DNA of 64,000 bases from Ignavibacteria bacterium (GTDB lineage: Bacteria > Bacteroidota > Ignavibacteria > SZUA-365), in the NCBI GenBank assembly GCA_016720835.1, contig JADKJW010000006.1:62001-126000 (forward strand). The letters are read 5' to 3'. A program made the translations under genes and the position numbers. Within the stretch, counting starts at the first letter, position 1. Each line of letters opens with the position of its first letter. The notes under the pieces are model-generated. The model searched no databases. It was not told the origin of the DNA and worked only from the letters and a program-made list of their open reading frames with translations. Below are positions 50,918 to 59,202 of the stretch, piece after piece.

Positions 50918-51718
50918 ATGTCCCACACACGATCGTTTCTCGATATGGTTCTCCTCCGCACTGTCAGCCTCCTCTTCGCCGCACTGCTCGCAATTGCGCC
51001 AGGGATGCGCGCAACGGCGCAGGGGACACGCGCCCTCATCGTCGTCACAAGCCGCGCGTCCATCAACGGAAGCGGCGCGTCCGCGGGATCCCGGCTGATG
51101 GACATCGTCCATCCCTTCGACGCGTTCACGCACGCCGGTTGGAAGGTCGATATTGCAAGCCCGCGCGGCGGCGAGGCCCCGGTCAATCCCGCGAGCGTGG
51201 ACACGACCGAGCCCCGGATCCGGAAATATCTGCACGGTGATACCCTGCTCGCCCATCTCCTGAAGCACACGATTCCTTCCGCGGACATCAGGCCCGACCT
51301 TTACGACGTCATCTATTTTGCCGGAGGGCACGGAGCGCTCTGGGATTTTCTCGAAGACCAATCGCTCGGGCGTGCCGCCGGACGCATCTTCGGCAAACGC
51401 GGAATCCTGGCGACAGTGGGGGAGGGAGCGGCCGTGCTCCTGAACACGACGCGGGGAGACGGAACACCGCTGTACTCGAATGCCAGGCTCACGTGTTCGA
51501 CAGACGAGGAGCTGGAAGCGCAGGGCGTGTTGCGTGAGATGCCGTATCTCCTCGAATCCTCGCTGCGGAACGGCGGAGCCATACACTTCAAAACACCGCC
51601 GTTCAGCCCGAATACCGTCGTCGAGCACCGGTTGATTACCGGCCAGAACAGCGCATCCTCGCCGGGAGTCGCGCAGGCCGTTGTCGCGAAGAGAAAGGAA
51701 TTGTTGTCGGAAAAATAA
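50918..51718 (+). CDS. Exported DJ-1/PfpI-like protein lacking the catalytic cysteine
   Basis: 266 residues from ATG 50918 (ATG 50945 is also possible; both lead into the signal peptide LLFAALLAIAPGMRATAQ). Clear similarity to the Hsp31/HchA branch: GSRLMDIVHPFDAFTHAGW, YDVIYFAGGHGALWDF, ITGQNSASSPGVAQAVV. The nucleophile elbow, normally AVCHGPA, reads ATVGEGAA, so the Cys-His pair is replaced by Gly-Glu. Glyoxalase- or protease-like activity of the usual type is therefore unlikely. Periplasmic location is predicted. Role unknown. Confidence 0.88.
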   Translation: MSHTRSFLDMVLLRTVSLLFAALLAIAPGMRATAQGTRALIVVTSRASINGSGASAGSRLMDIVHPFDAFTHAGWKVDIASPRGGEAPVNPASVDTTEPRIRKYLHGDTLLAHLLKHTIPSADIRPDLYDVIYFAGGHGALWDFLEDQSLGRAAGRIFGKRGILATVGEGAAVLLNTTRGDGTPLYSNARLTCSTDEELEAQGVLREMPYLLESSLRNGGAIHFKTPPFSPNTVVEHRLITGQNSASSPGVAQAVVAKRKELLSEK

Positions 51719-51757
51719 ATGGACGCGCAGGTCCCGGAATAATCTGACGCTGCGCGA

Positions 51758-52090
51758 TCAGAAACGGGTGTAACGGTCGTCGCGGATGCGCAGCCGTTCG
51801 ACGGGAACACCGTTCACGAGATGCGCGTCGATGATCTCTGTGACGTCATCCACGGTGACTCCGCCGTACCAGATGCCGTCCGGATACACGACCACGGCTG
51901 CACCGAACTCGCACGCATCGAGACAGCCGGCGCTGTTGGCTCGCACGTCCACCTGCAGACCCCGCGCCTTGAGCTCGTCACGGAAGCGCTGTCGCAGTGC
52001 GGGACCTCCCTTCTCCTTGCAGCAGCCACGTGGGTGCCCCGCGGGCCGTTCATTTTCGCAGATGAAGATGTGCTTTGCGAATCGTGTCAT
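51758..52090 (-). CDS. Thioredoxin-like [2Fe-2S] ferredoxin
   Basis: 110 residues. Cysteine pattern typical of the thioredoxin-fold ferredoxins (NuoE C-terminal type): C11 in HIFICENE, C23/C24 in HPRGCCKEKGG, then AGCLDACEFGAAVVVYPDG. It continues WYGGVTVDDVTEIIDAHL. Cytoplasmic electron carrier. It is the last gene of the minus-strand metal locus, 31 bp after the NRAMP gene, so it may be part of that transcript. Confidence 0.92.
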   Translation of the reverse strand: MTRFAKHIFICENERPAGHPRGCCKEKGGPALRQRFRDELKARGLQVDVRANSAGCLDACEFGAAVVVYPDGIWYGGVTVDDVTEIIDAHLVNGVPVERLRIRDDRYTRF

Positions 52091-52121
52091 CCCGAAGTCC
52101 TCCGAGGGGTGTGCTGTTCCG

Positions 52122-54014
52122 TCATCGCACGATGATGATGGGTATTTCGAGTTCGTGACGAACGGGATTGATGGTGCTTCCGAAAAGCATGTCGCTCATG
52201 CCGCGGTGTCCGTGACCGCCCATCACCAGCAGGTCCACCTTGTGCTCAAGCGCCAACCGGACGATCTCCTTCGGCACACTGCCGTATCCGAGCGCCGTTT
52301 CGGTCTCGACCCCGCGCGTGCCCAGGGCCCTCGCCAGCGTGTCGAGGTATTCGGCATCCTCGCGCGCTTCGTGATCGAAGGCCTCTTCGCCGAAGACGAT
52401 GCCGCCCACCCCCTCCACCACGTGGAACAGGCAGAGCGTGGCGTCGTGATGACGCGCCAGCGAGAACGCATGGCTGAGCACCTTGTGATCGTCGTCGGAG
52501 AACGCCACGGAGACGCCGATGCGCTTGAAGTGCGGCGGATCCAGATGGAGGGTGTCCCCGCCCGCCAGGATGAAATGACGAAGCTTCTGCCACGCGGGAC
52601 GCAGATCGCGCTCGGGGAATCTGCGCAGGAAGGGCTTCACCGTGACGTAGAGCAGCAGCAGCGCGATGGCGGAGACAATCGGAAGGACGATCGCGTAGAG
52701 CAGGATCGGGTTCGCGGCGGATTCCACCCACCGCGTCACGGCGTCGATGACGAGACGCACGTTCAGGAGCACGATGATTGTCGCCACCAGCCACGCCAAA
52801 ATCCGCACCCAGAGCTTGTTGGCGAATTCGCCCATCGTCGCCTTGTCGCTCGTGAAATGCACCAGCGGAATGATGGCGAAGGGGAGCTGCAGGCTCAGCA
52901 CCACCTGGCTCAGGATGAGCAGATCATACGTCGCCGCGTCGCCCGCCATTGAGATGGTGATCACCGCGGGCACGATGGCGATAAGCCTCGTCAGGAGTCT
53001 GCGCAGAAACGGACGGATCTTGAAGTGCAGAAAACCCTCCATCACAATCTGTCCGGCGAGCGTGCCGGTCAGCGTGGAGGCCTGCCCCGCGGCGAGCAGC
53101 GCCACCGCGAAGGCCACGCTTGCCAGACCCGTCCCCAACAACGGGGCCAGCAACGCATGCGCCTGCTGCAGTTCGTTGACCACAATGCCGTTTCGAAAAA
53201 ACGTGGACGCCGCGAGGATCAGAATCGCCGCATTCACGAAGAACGCGGCGTTGAGCGCGATCGCGGAATCGATGAGATTGTACTTGCACGCCTGCCGCTT
53301 TCCCGCGGAGGACGGATCATACGCGCGTGTCTGCACAAGCGCCGAATGCAGATAGAGGTTGTGCGGCATCACCGTCGCGCCGATGATCCCGATCGCGATG
53401 TACAATGCTCCGGGAGGCAGATGCGGAACGAACCCTCCGGCCACCTGCCCCCAGTCCGGTTTCGCGAGGAACATCTCGAAGAGAAAGCACACGCCGATCA
53501 CCGTGATCAACGAGAGGATGAATGCCTCGAACTTGCGCATCCCGAGGTTCTGTATCGCGAGGAAGAGCATGGTGTCGATCCCCGTGATCACGACCGCCCA
53601 GATCAACGGAATCCCGAACAGCAGGTTCAGGCCGATCGCCGTGCCGAGTACTTCCGCCAGATCGCATGCGGCGATGGCGATTTCGGTCAGCACCCACAGC
53701 CCGATGGCGACGGGACGCGGATAGTTGTCGCGGCAGGATTGCGCGAGATCGCGGCCGGAGACGATGCCGAGGCGCGCCGACAGCGTCTGCAGCAGCACCG
53801 CGGCGGCGTTCGACATGAGCAGGACCCAGAGCAGCGTGTACCCGAAACGGGCGCCTCCCTCGAGGTCGGTGGCCCAGTTCCCCGGGTCCATGTACCCGAC
53901 GCTGATGAGGTACGCCGGCCCGAGAAAGGCGAACATCCGCTTGAAAATGCTCGCGCCCTTCGGAACGCTCACCGTGCGGTGAACTTCGGAAAGAGAAACC
54001 TGTGTTCGTGCCAT
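52122..54014 (-). CDS. NRAMP divalent metal transporter fused to a UspA domain
   Basis: 630 residues. About 25-440 is NRAMP (MntH-like): YMDPGNWATDLEGG in helix 1 with the metal-binding Asp and Asn, ATVMPHNLYLHSALVQTRA in helix 6 with the binding Met, and eleven or so helices. It imports Mn2+ or Fe2+ with protons through the inner membrane. About 485-630 is a universal-stress domain; its ATP motif G-2x-G-9x-GS is intact (GGHGHRGMSDMLFGST). MntH of E. coli is about 410 residues and lacks this tail. It lies 111 bp after the di-haem oxidoreductase gene, with an AT-rich TATTCT element between, so it may have its own promoter. Confidence 0.93.
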   Translation of the reverse strand: MARTQVSLSEVHRTVSVPKGASIFKRMFAFLGPAYLISVGYMDPGNWATDLEGGARFGYTLLWVLLMSNAAAVLLQTLSARLGIVSGRDLAQSCRDNYPRPVAIGLWVLTEIAIAACDLAEVLGTAIGLNLLFGIPLIWAVVITGIDTMLFLAIQNLGMRKFEAFILSLITVIGVCFLFEMFLAKPDWGQVAGGFVPHLPPGALYIAIGIIGATVMPHNLYLHSALVQTRAYDPSSAGKRQACKYNLIDSAIALNAAFFVNAAILILAASTFFRNGIVVNELQQAHALLAPLLGTGLASVAFAVALLAAGQASTLTGTLAGQIVMEGFLHFKIRPFLRRLLTRLIAIVPAVITISMAGDAATYDLLILSQVVLSLQLPFAIIPLVHFTSDKATMGEFANKLWVRILAWLVATIIVLLNVRLVIDAVTRWVESAANPILLYAIVLPIVSAIALLLLYVTVKPFLRRFPERDLRPAWQKLRHFILAGGDTLHLDPPHFKRIGVSVAFSDDDHKVLSHAFSLARHHDATLCLFHVVEGVGGIVFGEEAFDHEAREDAEYLDTLARALGTRGVETETALGYGSVPKEIVRLALEHKVDLLVMGGHGHRGMSDMLFGSTINPVRHELEIPIIIVR

Positions 54015-54125
54015 GGGGAGATGTGCGTTAGGCGATCAGACGTGTGGAATGTAGAATATTTTCCTGTCTCCCGGAAATTCGCGCGCTCCTCCGGCGAGAT
54101 GCCCGTGTGCCATCGCCGCGGGCGA

Positions 54126-55499
54126 TCACAACGACGAGAGAAAACGCAGCAGCGCGGCGCGGTCGGCGGGGCCGAGCCGCTCGACAACCTGTCTGGATTT
54201 CTCCGCCTCGCCGCCGTGAAAGAGAATGGCTTCAAGGATCGTGCGCGCGCGGCCGTCATGCAAGTAGTATCCGGGGTAACTCACGGTGCGGAACAGGCCG
54301 ATGCCCCACAGCGGCGCCGTGCGCCATTCCCTGCCGCTCGCCTCGAAATCCGGACGATCGTCGGCAAGCTCGGGTCCCATGTCGTGCAGCAGCAGATCCG
54401 TGTATGCGTGGATGCGCTGACCCGAGACGGACGGCAGATCCATGTGATCACCCGTGACCAGGGTCGGCACGTGACAGCTCCCGCATTTCGCCTCCCAGAA
54501 GATTCTTTCGCCACGCAATGTCACGGGATCCGTCACCAGCCGCCGTTGCGGCACCGCGAGTGTCCGCACGTAAAACGTGACCGCGCGGAGGATATCATCG
54601 CCCAGTTCTGGCGACGCCGCTGTGCCGCTCGTTGCGCCGGATTCGGAGAGGTCCGCTTCCGGAAAAATGCTGTTGGTGATCCCCATGTCCTGCGCGTACG
54701 CGCCCGCCACCTGCGCGAGCAACGTGGCGGTGTTGGCCTTCCAGCCGAAGCGGCCGATGCGCATGCTCCCGGACGGCGCATCCCACACGCGATTCGGCCT
54801 GCCGCTGATTCCGTCACCGTCCGCATCGCTCTCATCTGCGTAGGAGAGAATGGTGTGCTCCGAAACTGCTTCCAGCAGACCAAGGCCGAACACGGGCGGC
54901 GCGAGACGCGGCGAGAGACGATGCGGAACGCCGATTGGCGCATGCAGCGAATGCAGAGTGTAGCGCGGGATGCGCAACTCGCAGCGCTCGCCTCCCGCGA
55001 GTTCGACGGTGCGGGACTCGTATGCGATGCTGATGCCGGCTTCCGGCGTCCAGCCTGCAATGGCCTTGTCCTGGAGCTGTCCGCCATACGACCGCACAGG
55101 CCGGGGCCCGCCGTACGGGTCGGTCCCGTCCGAGCTGATGCGGAACAGGAGTGCCGATTCCGGCTCGCCCGTCGTGGGGAAACCGCTGCCGTCGTTGCGG
55201 TGACAGGAGATGCACGACACGTTGTTGAACCGCGGTCCCAGGCCCGCGTTCACCGGCGCGGGAGCCGTCACGAAGGTCTGTTCGAAATGCACGTCGCCGA
55301 GATTGTGAAGCTGTGCCTCGTTGGAGCGCAGCAAGGGAAACGCGTGGCTGAAGGCCTTCGAGGAGACATCAGGCACGGAGTTCACTCCGCCCGACATCCG
55401 CGCGTCGTACTGCTCTTCAGGAAATGTTGCCGGCTCCCGGCAGGAAGCGCAGGTCAACGCGCAGACAAGCAGGATCACAAGGAATCGAATGGTGCTCAT
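54126..55499 (-). CDS. Di-haem oxidoreductase, DUF1111 (DHOR) family
   Basis: 457 residues, exported, probably a lipoprotein (Cys20 after a hydrophobic stretch, lipobox not canonical). Two c-type haem motifs: CISCH at 96-100 and CGSCH at about 338-342, with NNVSCISCHRNDGSG and GPELADDRPDF-type family signatures. The family is related to di-haem peroxidases and is often listed as thiol oxidoreductase. In proteobacteria it is encoded beside imelysins in iron-regulated operons, as here (7 bp after the imelysin gene). A redox role in periplasmic iron handling is the best inference. Confidence 0.93.
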   Translation of the reverse strand: MSTIRFLVILLVCALTCASCREPATFPEEQYDARMSGGVNSVPDVSSKAFSHAFPLLRSNEAQLHNLGDVHFEQTFVTAPAPVNAGLGPRFNNVSCISCHRNDGSGFPTTGEPESALLFRISSDGTDPYGGPRPVRSYGGQLQDKAIAGWTPEAGISIAYESRTVELAGGERCELRIPRYTLHSLHAPIGVPHRLSPRLAPPVFGLGLLEAVSEHTILSYADESDADGDGISGRPNRVWDAPSGSMRIGRFGWKANTATLLAQVAGAYAQDMGITNSIFPEADLSESGATSGTAASPELGDDILRAVTFYVRTLAVPQRRLVTDPVTLRGERIFWEAKCGSCHVPTLVTGDHMDLPSVSGQRIHAYTDLLLHDMGPELADDRPDFEASGREWRTAPLWGIGLFRTVSYPGYYLHDGRARTILEAILFHGGEAEKSRQVVERLGPADRAALLRFLSSL

Positions 55500-55506
55500 C
55501 GTGTTC

Positions 55507-56583
55507 TCAATTCGGGACCTGCTGCCGCAGGAAGGCTGCCACCTCGTTCTCGAGTATTTCCTGCACCGCCGTAATAGCGTCCTGCGCGCGGCGGATCAGG
55601 GATTGCTGCGTGAAAATCGCGCGGCCGAAATGCGGATCCAGCCCGTCGAAGGCCGCAACGGCGGCATCCATGCGTCCGCGCACGCGATTGGCGAGAGAAA
55701 GATTCTTCGCGGCGATATAGTCGTCGAGACCGCGCCCGTCGCGCAGGAAATTCGCGCGGAACACGTTCCGCACGCCGATCATGTTGTTGCGAAAATCCGC
55801 GGTGGACGAATGCGAGAATTGCGATTCCTCGAGCGTGGAATCCATTGCCGCCAGCGGATCCTCCATCTTACCGCCCGCGACTTCCTCGCAGATTCCCGCC
55901 ATCGCCGTGACAAGCACAAGCATGGCGTCCTTCTTGCTCGCAAACACGGTACTCCCCTCGCCCGCTCTGATGTACTGCGCGGTGAAGTTCCAGGAGAAAG
56001 CCGGATCCCACGCCCTCCTCAATTCCGAACACATGAAGGCGATATTTCCTGCCAACGCTTCCATGTACTGCAGCTCTCGTTCCGTACACCCTTCGACAGT
56101 CTTCGTTCCCGCAATGCCGAAGAGCAGATACTCCAGCGCGTGAAAGCCTTTGAGCGACGTCGGCAACGCCCGCACCGATTCCGTGTTGAACGCCGTCGAG
56201 CTCGCAAGCACGGAATCGAGATCCACGCGGTTTACCGGCCAGTCGTCGAGAGCGGGATCGTGCTGAAAGTCCTCGACGGGGCCGAAGAGAAAGGCTTCGC
56301 TGTATTCCCAGGGTTGACGCACGGCATGCCACGCTGCTCGGGCGGACTGCAAGCCGGCCTCTGTTGGCGCGGCGCGCAAACTGCGGACAGCGACGAGGAG
56401 CGCGACCGCCTTTGCCTCGAGTTCGTTGTACACGGGATTCGCCACCACATGGGCGAAATCAGTGAGGACCGCCGATTCGTCTGGTGCGTTGGTTTGCGGT
56501 GAGTCGATGCTGTCCGAAGAACAGCCTGCGACCGCAATCAATGCGAGCAACAACATGGCGCGTCGAATGGAAATCGTCATCAC
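55507..56583 (-). CDS. Imelysin-family (ICMP/EfeO-like) lipoprotein
   Basis: 358 residues. Canonical lipobox VAGC gives Cys21 as the lipid anchor. Imelysin signatures: AWHAVRQPWEYSEAFLFGPV at about 85-104, and GFHALEYLLFG with the GxHxxE metal-site motif at about 145-155. The family contains iron-regulated periplasmic or surface proteins (IrpA, ICMP) thought to bind iron; the old name implies protease activity that is not established. It overlaps the Rieske gene by 4 bp. Confidence 0.94.
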   Translation of the reverse strand: MMTISIRRAMLLLALIAVAGCSSDSIDSPQTNAPDESAVLTDFAHVVANPVYNELEAKAVALLVAVRSLRAAPTEAGLQSARAAWHAVRQPWEYSEAFLFGPVEDFQHDPALDDWPVNRVDLDSVLASSTAFNTESVRALPTSLKGFHALEYLLFGIAGTKTVEGCTERELQYMEALAGNIAFMCSELRRAWDPAFSWNFTAQYIRAGEGSTVFASKKDAMLVLVTAMAGICEEVAGGKMEDPLAAMDSTLEESQFSHSSTADFRNNMIGVRNVFRANFLRDGRGLDDYIAAKNLSLANRVRGRMDAAVAAFDGLDPHFGRAIFTQQSLIRRAQDAITAVQEILENEVAAFLRQQVPN

Positions 56584-57014
56584 ATCGTCCTTTCCGGAAT
56601 ATGGATATACACGTGCGCATCACGGACCTCGGTGCGCAAGCGTTCGAGATCCCGCGCCGCCGGTCCGCGGGTGACGCTCCCCTGCGCGGTGAATTTGCTT
56701 CCGTGCATCCTGCACGAATAGCCGCGCGCTTCCGGCGCGAGCTGCGCATCGGCATGCGTACAGCGGAGGAGCAACGCCAGCATTCCGGCCGGGCCATCTT
56801 TCACCAGCGCGATGGAATATGGAAATGCGGCGGCGTTCACGAGCAATCGATCGGTGGACCCGAACGCGGCGACAGGGACCGTGATCATACCGTATTCAAT
56901 GCGTGTCTCGAAGGTCGGCAACGGCGCGCATGATTGCAGCAACACAGCTGCGCCGCCGACCGTCACCGCCGTGCAGAGCGCGCATCCTTTCGCGAGGAAC
57001 GTTCTTCGGTTCAT
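56580..57014 (-). CDS. Exported Rieske [2Fe-2S] protein
   Basis: 144 residues. Twin-arginine-type start (MNRRTFLAKGC), suggesting export of the folded cluster protein; a Cys after LLQS may be a lipid anchor. The cluster motifs are C-T-H (RCTHADAQL) and C-x2-H (YSCRMHGSKF), as in small Rieske proteins. No quinol-oxidising cytochrome b partner is encoded here, so it is unlikely to be a bc1 subunit. Embedded between the porin and imelysin genes (11 bp gap upstream, 4 bp overlap downstream). Confidence 0.92.
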   Translation of the reverse strand: MNRRTFLAKGCALCTAVTVGGAAVLLQSCAPLPTFETRIEYGMITVPVAAFGSTDRLLVNAAAFPYSIALVKDGPAGMLALLLRCTHADAQLAPEARGYSCRMHGSKFTAQGSVTRGPAARDLERLRTEVRDAHVYIHIPERTM

Positions 57015-57025
57015 TGCGACGCCTG

Positions 57026-58252
57026 TCAGAATGAATACCCGATGCCGAGATTCGCGACAACATTACTCCGCTGGTATGGCACGGAGATCGCGTCCGGATC
57101 GGTTCTCAACGCGGGATTCGCCTGGCCGGTGCGGGTGCTGCGGACGTCGGCCTTCACCACGACATTCGGCACGGGAAGGAAACTCACTCCCGCGACGAGA
57201 TGCTGCTGCTTCAACGCGTCGTCTTGAATACCGTTCGACGGAACGGTCGCGTTCAGGTCCATGGCCTCGTAGCGCAGGAACAGGAACAGCTGCGCGGATG
57301 CATCGTCCTCGATAACGCGCAGCAGATCATACGCCACCTCCGCGTACGTCCCGAAGAGAGATTCGGGCGTGTTCCGTGCATAGGCGCGGTTGATGCGGTC
57401 CGCGTCGGGAATGGTGATGAAGGCCGCCAAAGCCCTGGCGGCGAAGCCTCCGTGCTCGTACCGGACATCCGCTTCGCCGAGCAGCACCGGAGTGCCGAAC
57501 ATTCCGCCGCGAAGCTGCAGACTGTCGGCCTGCCGTGCCGTCACCCCCGATGCGCCGCCCGCGTAGCCTGAGACTTGAAACTGGAAATCTCCCGCGCGCA
57601 TCTGCATCGATCCCGAGAGCGCGAGATTGTCGGCGCTGGCGTTGCTCCCCTGCGAGCGTCCGCCGCGGATGCCGCGGCCGTCTCCGAAACCGCTTGCATC
57701 CAGGCCGGTCGTCAACGCCAGGGAATACCGCAGACCCGCCGCGTCGGACGTGCCGGAGTATCCGATGCCGAGTTCACGCCAGGTGGAAGGAATCACGAGG
57801 CGCTCTGTGTGAGGCCGTTCGTTGCCATGAAACGACGTGGGCAGATGCTCCTCGTTGATGATGCCGAGACGCGGAATGAACAGGCCCGCGACGATCGAGT
57901 GATTCCTCGCCACGTCGAACTTGATGTACGCCTGTTCGAATGCGAGTTCTCCCCCTTCTTCGCCGCCTTCCACCTTTGCGTCTTCCACTTCCATTTCCGT
58001 GAACAAGGAAATTCCGTTGGTAAAGGCATGCCCGACAAACAGGACGACACGCTCGAGGGTGGCGCGCGACGCGCCCGCGTTCCTGTCGTTCTGGTACACA
58101 GCGGTGCCGTAGCCGCCGATGAACGTCGATGCCGGTTTCGCGCCGCCCGTCGCGAGGGAGTCCTCCCTGCTCGTCGAGCGGGATTGGGACTGTGACGAGA
58201 CGGAGAGCAGGAACACCGCGACAACCGCCGCGGAAAGAGTGGTGCGTTTCAT
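57026..58252 (-). CDS. Porin-like outer-membrane beta-barrel protein
   Basis: 408 residues from ATG 58252, where a signal peptide begins (MKRTTLSAAVVAVFLLSV..QSQS). The mature part alternates short amphipathic strands throughout and ends VVANLGIGYSF, with the terminal Phe expected of barrels. The pattern FEQAYIKFDVARNHSIVAGL and TWRELGIGYSG resembles phosphate-selective-porin-type (OprO/P) barrels. It would give the metal locus an outer-membrane entry route (inference). First gene of the tight four-gene cluster, 73 bp after the dtxR-type gene. Confidence 0.85.
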   Translation of the reverse strand: MKRTTLSAAVVAVFLLSVSSQSQSRSTSREDSLATGGAKPASTFIGGYGTAVYQNDRNAGASRATLERVVLFVGHAFTNGISLFTEMEVEDAKVEGGEEGGELAFEQAYIKFDVARNHSIVAGLFIPRLGIINEEHLPTSFHGNERPHTERLVIPSTWRELGIGYSGTSDAAGLRYSLALTTGLDASGFGDGRGIRGGRSQGSNASADNLALSGSMQMRAGDFQFQVSGYAGGASGVTARQADSLQLRGGMFGTPVLLGEADVRYEHGGFAARALAAFITIPDADRINRAYARNTPESLFGTYAEVAYDLLRVIEDDASAQLFLFLRYEAMDLNATVPSNGIQDDALKQQHLVAGVSFLPVPNVVVKADVRSTRTGQANPALRTDPDAISVPYQRSNVVANLGIGYSF

Positions 58253-58325
58253 GATCTTGCTGATGCTTGAAATGATGGTGTTGAAGCTGTGGATTGACGT
58301 GTGCCGTGCGCGGCGACGTCGTGAC

Positions 58326-59018
58326 TTACGCATTCACGGACACGACAAAGACCTTCTCGGCGACGTCGTATCCGATCAGCGTGCGCTTGCGTCCGCGCCG
58401 CAGCTCGATGGGACCGCGCATGGGCGCCTTGGAATACACGCGGACGCGTTCGTGCGGCAGGAGGCGCTGCTCCTCGAAGTACCGCAGCAGCTCGAGGTCC
58501 TCGTCGGCAATGCGGTGAATTTCCACATCCTGGCCTTCCACCGCTTCCGCCAATGGGAAGGCCGCGACATCGACAATGCGGCCCGATCGCGTCGGGATGG
58601 GATGACCGTGCGGGTCATGCGTCGGATCGCCGAGCAAGGCGGAGATCTTGTCCTCGAACATCTCCGAAATGTGGTGCTCCAATTCGCAGGCCTCGTCGTG
58701 GAGCCTGTCCAGCGGATATCCGAGTACCTGCCGAAGGTAGGTTTCCAGCAGACGGTGATGACGCACCACCTGCAGCGCGATCTTCTCCCCGCCCGGCGTG
58801 AGCCGTACTCCCTGGTACGACGTGTGATCGACCAGCCCCATGACGGCGAGACGCTTGATCATGGCCGTCGCCGAGGCTGCGGAGACGCCCATAGCGCGCG
58901 CGACTTCAGAGGTCGATGCGGGACCGTTCCGCTGCGATTTGTAAATGGTTTTCAGATAATCCTCGATCGCGTGCGTGACCGAAGGATCCATGGAGGGTCG
59001 GGGAGTAGGCGGTGTCAT
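58326..59018 (-). CDS. DtxR/MntR-family metal-dependent transcriptional regulator
   Basis: 230 residues from ATG 59018 (an internal ATG at 58991, MDPSVTHAIEDYL, is an alternative because 59018 lies only 6 bp from the operator). The winged helix at about 10-75 has ISTSEVARAMGVS-like sequence (STSEVARAMGVSAASATAMI). The metal/dimerisation domain at about 76-150 has RHHRLLETYLRQVLGYPLD, HDEACELEHHIS and DPTHDPHGHPIP, with the usual Glu, Cys and His ligands. The SH3-like FeoA domain at about 160-230 makes it the long form (IdeR/DtxR). It should repress the locus when Fe2+ or Mn2+ is plentiful. Confidence 0.95.
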   Translation of the reverse strand: MTPPTPRPSMDPSVTHAIEDYLKTIYKSQRNGPASTSEVARAMGVSAASATAMIKRLAVMGLVDHTSYQGVRLTPGGEKIALQVVRHHRLLETYLRQVLGYPLDRLHDEACELEHHISEMFEDKISALLGDPTHDPHGHPIPTRSGRIVDVAAFPLAEAVEGQDVEIHRIADEDLELLRYFEEQRLLPHERVRVYSKAPMRGPIELRRGRKRTLIGYDVAEKVFVVSVNA

Positions 59019-59024
59019 GGTTTA

Positions 59025-59044
59025 AATTTAGACTCGTCTAAATT
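59025..59044. promoter_or_regulatory. Predicted DtxR-family operator (perfect 9-2-9 palindrome)
   Basis: AATTTAGAC-TC-GTCTAAATT, a perfect inverted repeat embedded in AT-rich DNA directly before the regulator start. The TTTAGAC/GTCTAAA half-sites resemble known DtxR/MntR-type operators. The position implies autorepression and control of the downstream metal genes; it may also affect the divergent PAP2 gene. Confidence 0.82.
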
Positions 59045-59202
59045 AAAAATCAAGCGATACTAAATATGCGCGTCATTCATGAGGAATCTCATTTCGTTGT
59101 TTCCCGGCTGGAGAAATCACAGCTTGCTGTGGCAATATCGGCGCGTGGTCAGTGCCGGTGGCCCATCCAGCGCACTCAGAAACGTGAACGTTCCTCCGAT
59201 CG

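Noticed and set aside
54112..54127. ATCGCC/GGCGAT hairpin after the di-haem gene as terminator
   Set aside because: Only a 6-bp stem with no T run on the minus strand; not enough to separate the NRAMP gene from the operon.
53025..55574. 849-codon plus-strand open frame
   Set aside because: It is antisense to the NRAMP and di-haem genes, Arg/His/Gly-rich with no domain, and is the usual high-GC shadow of real minus-strand genes.
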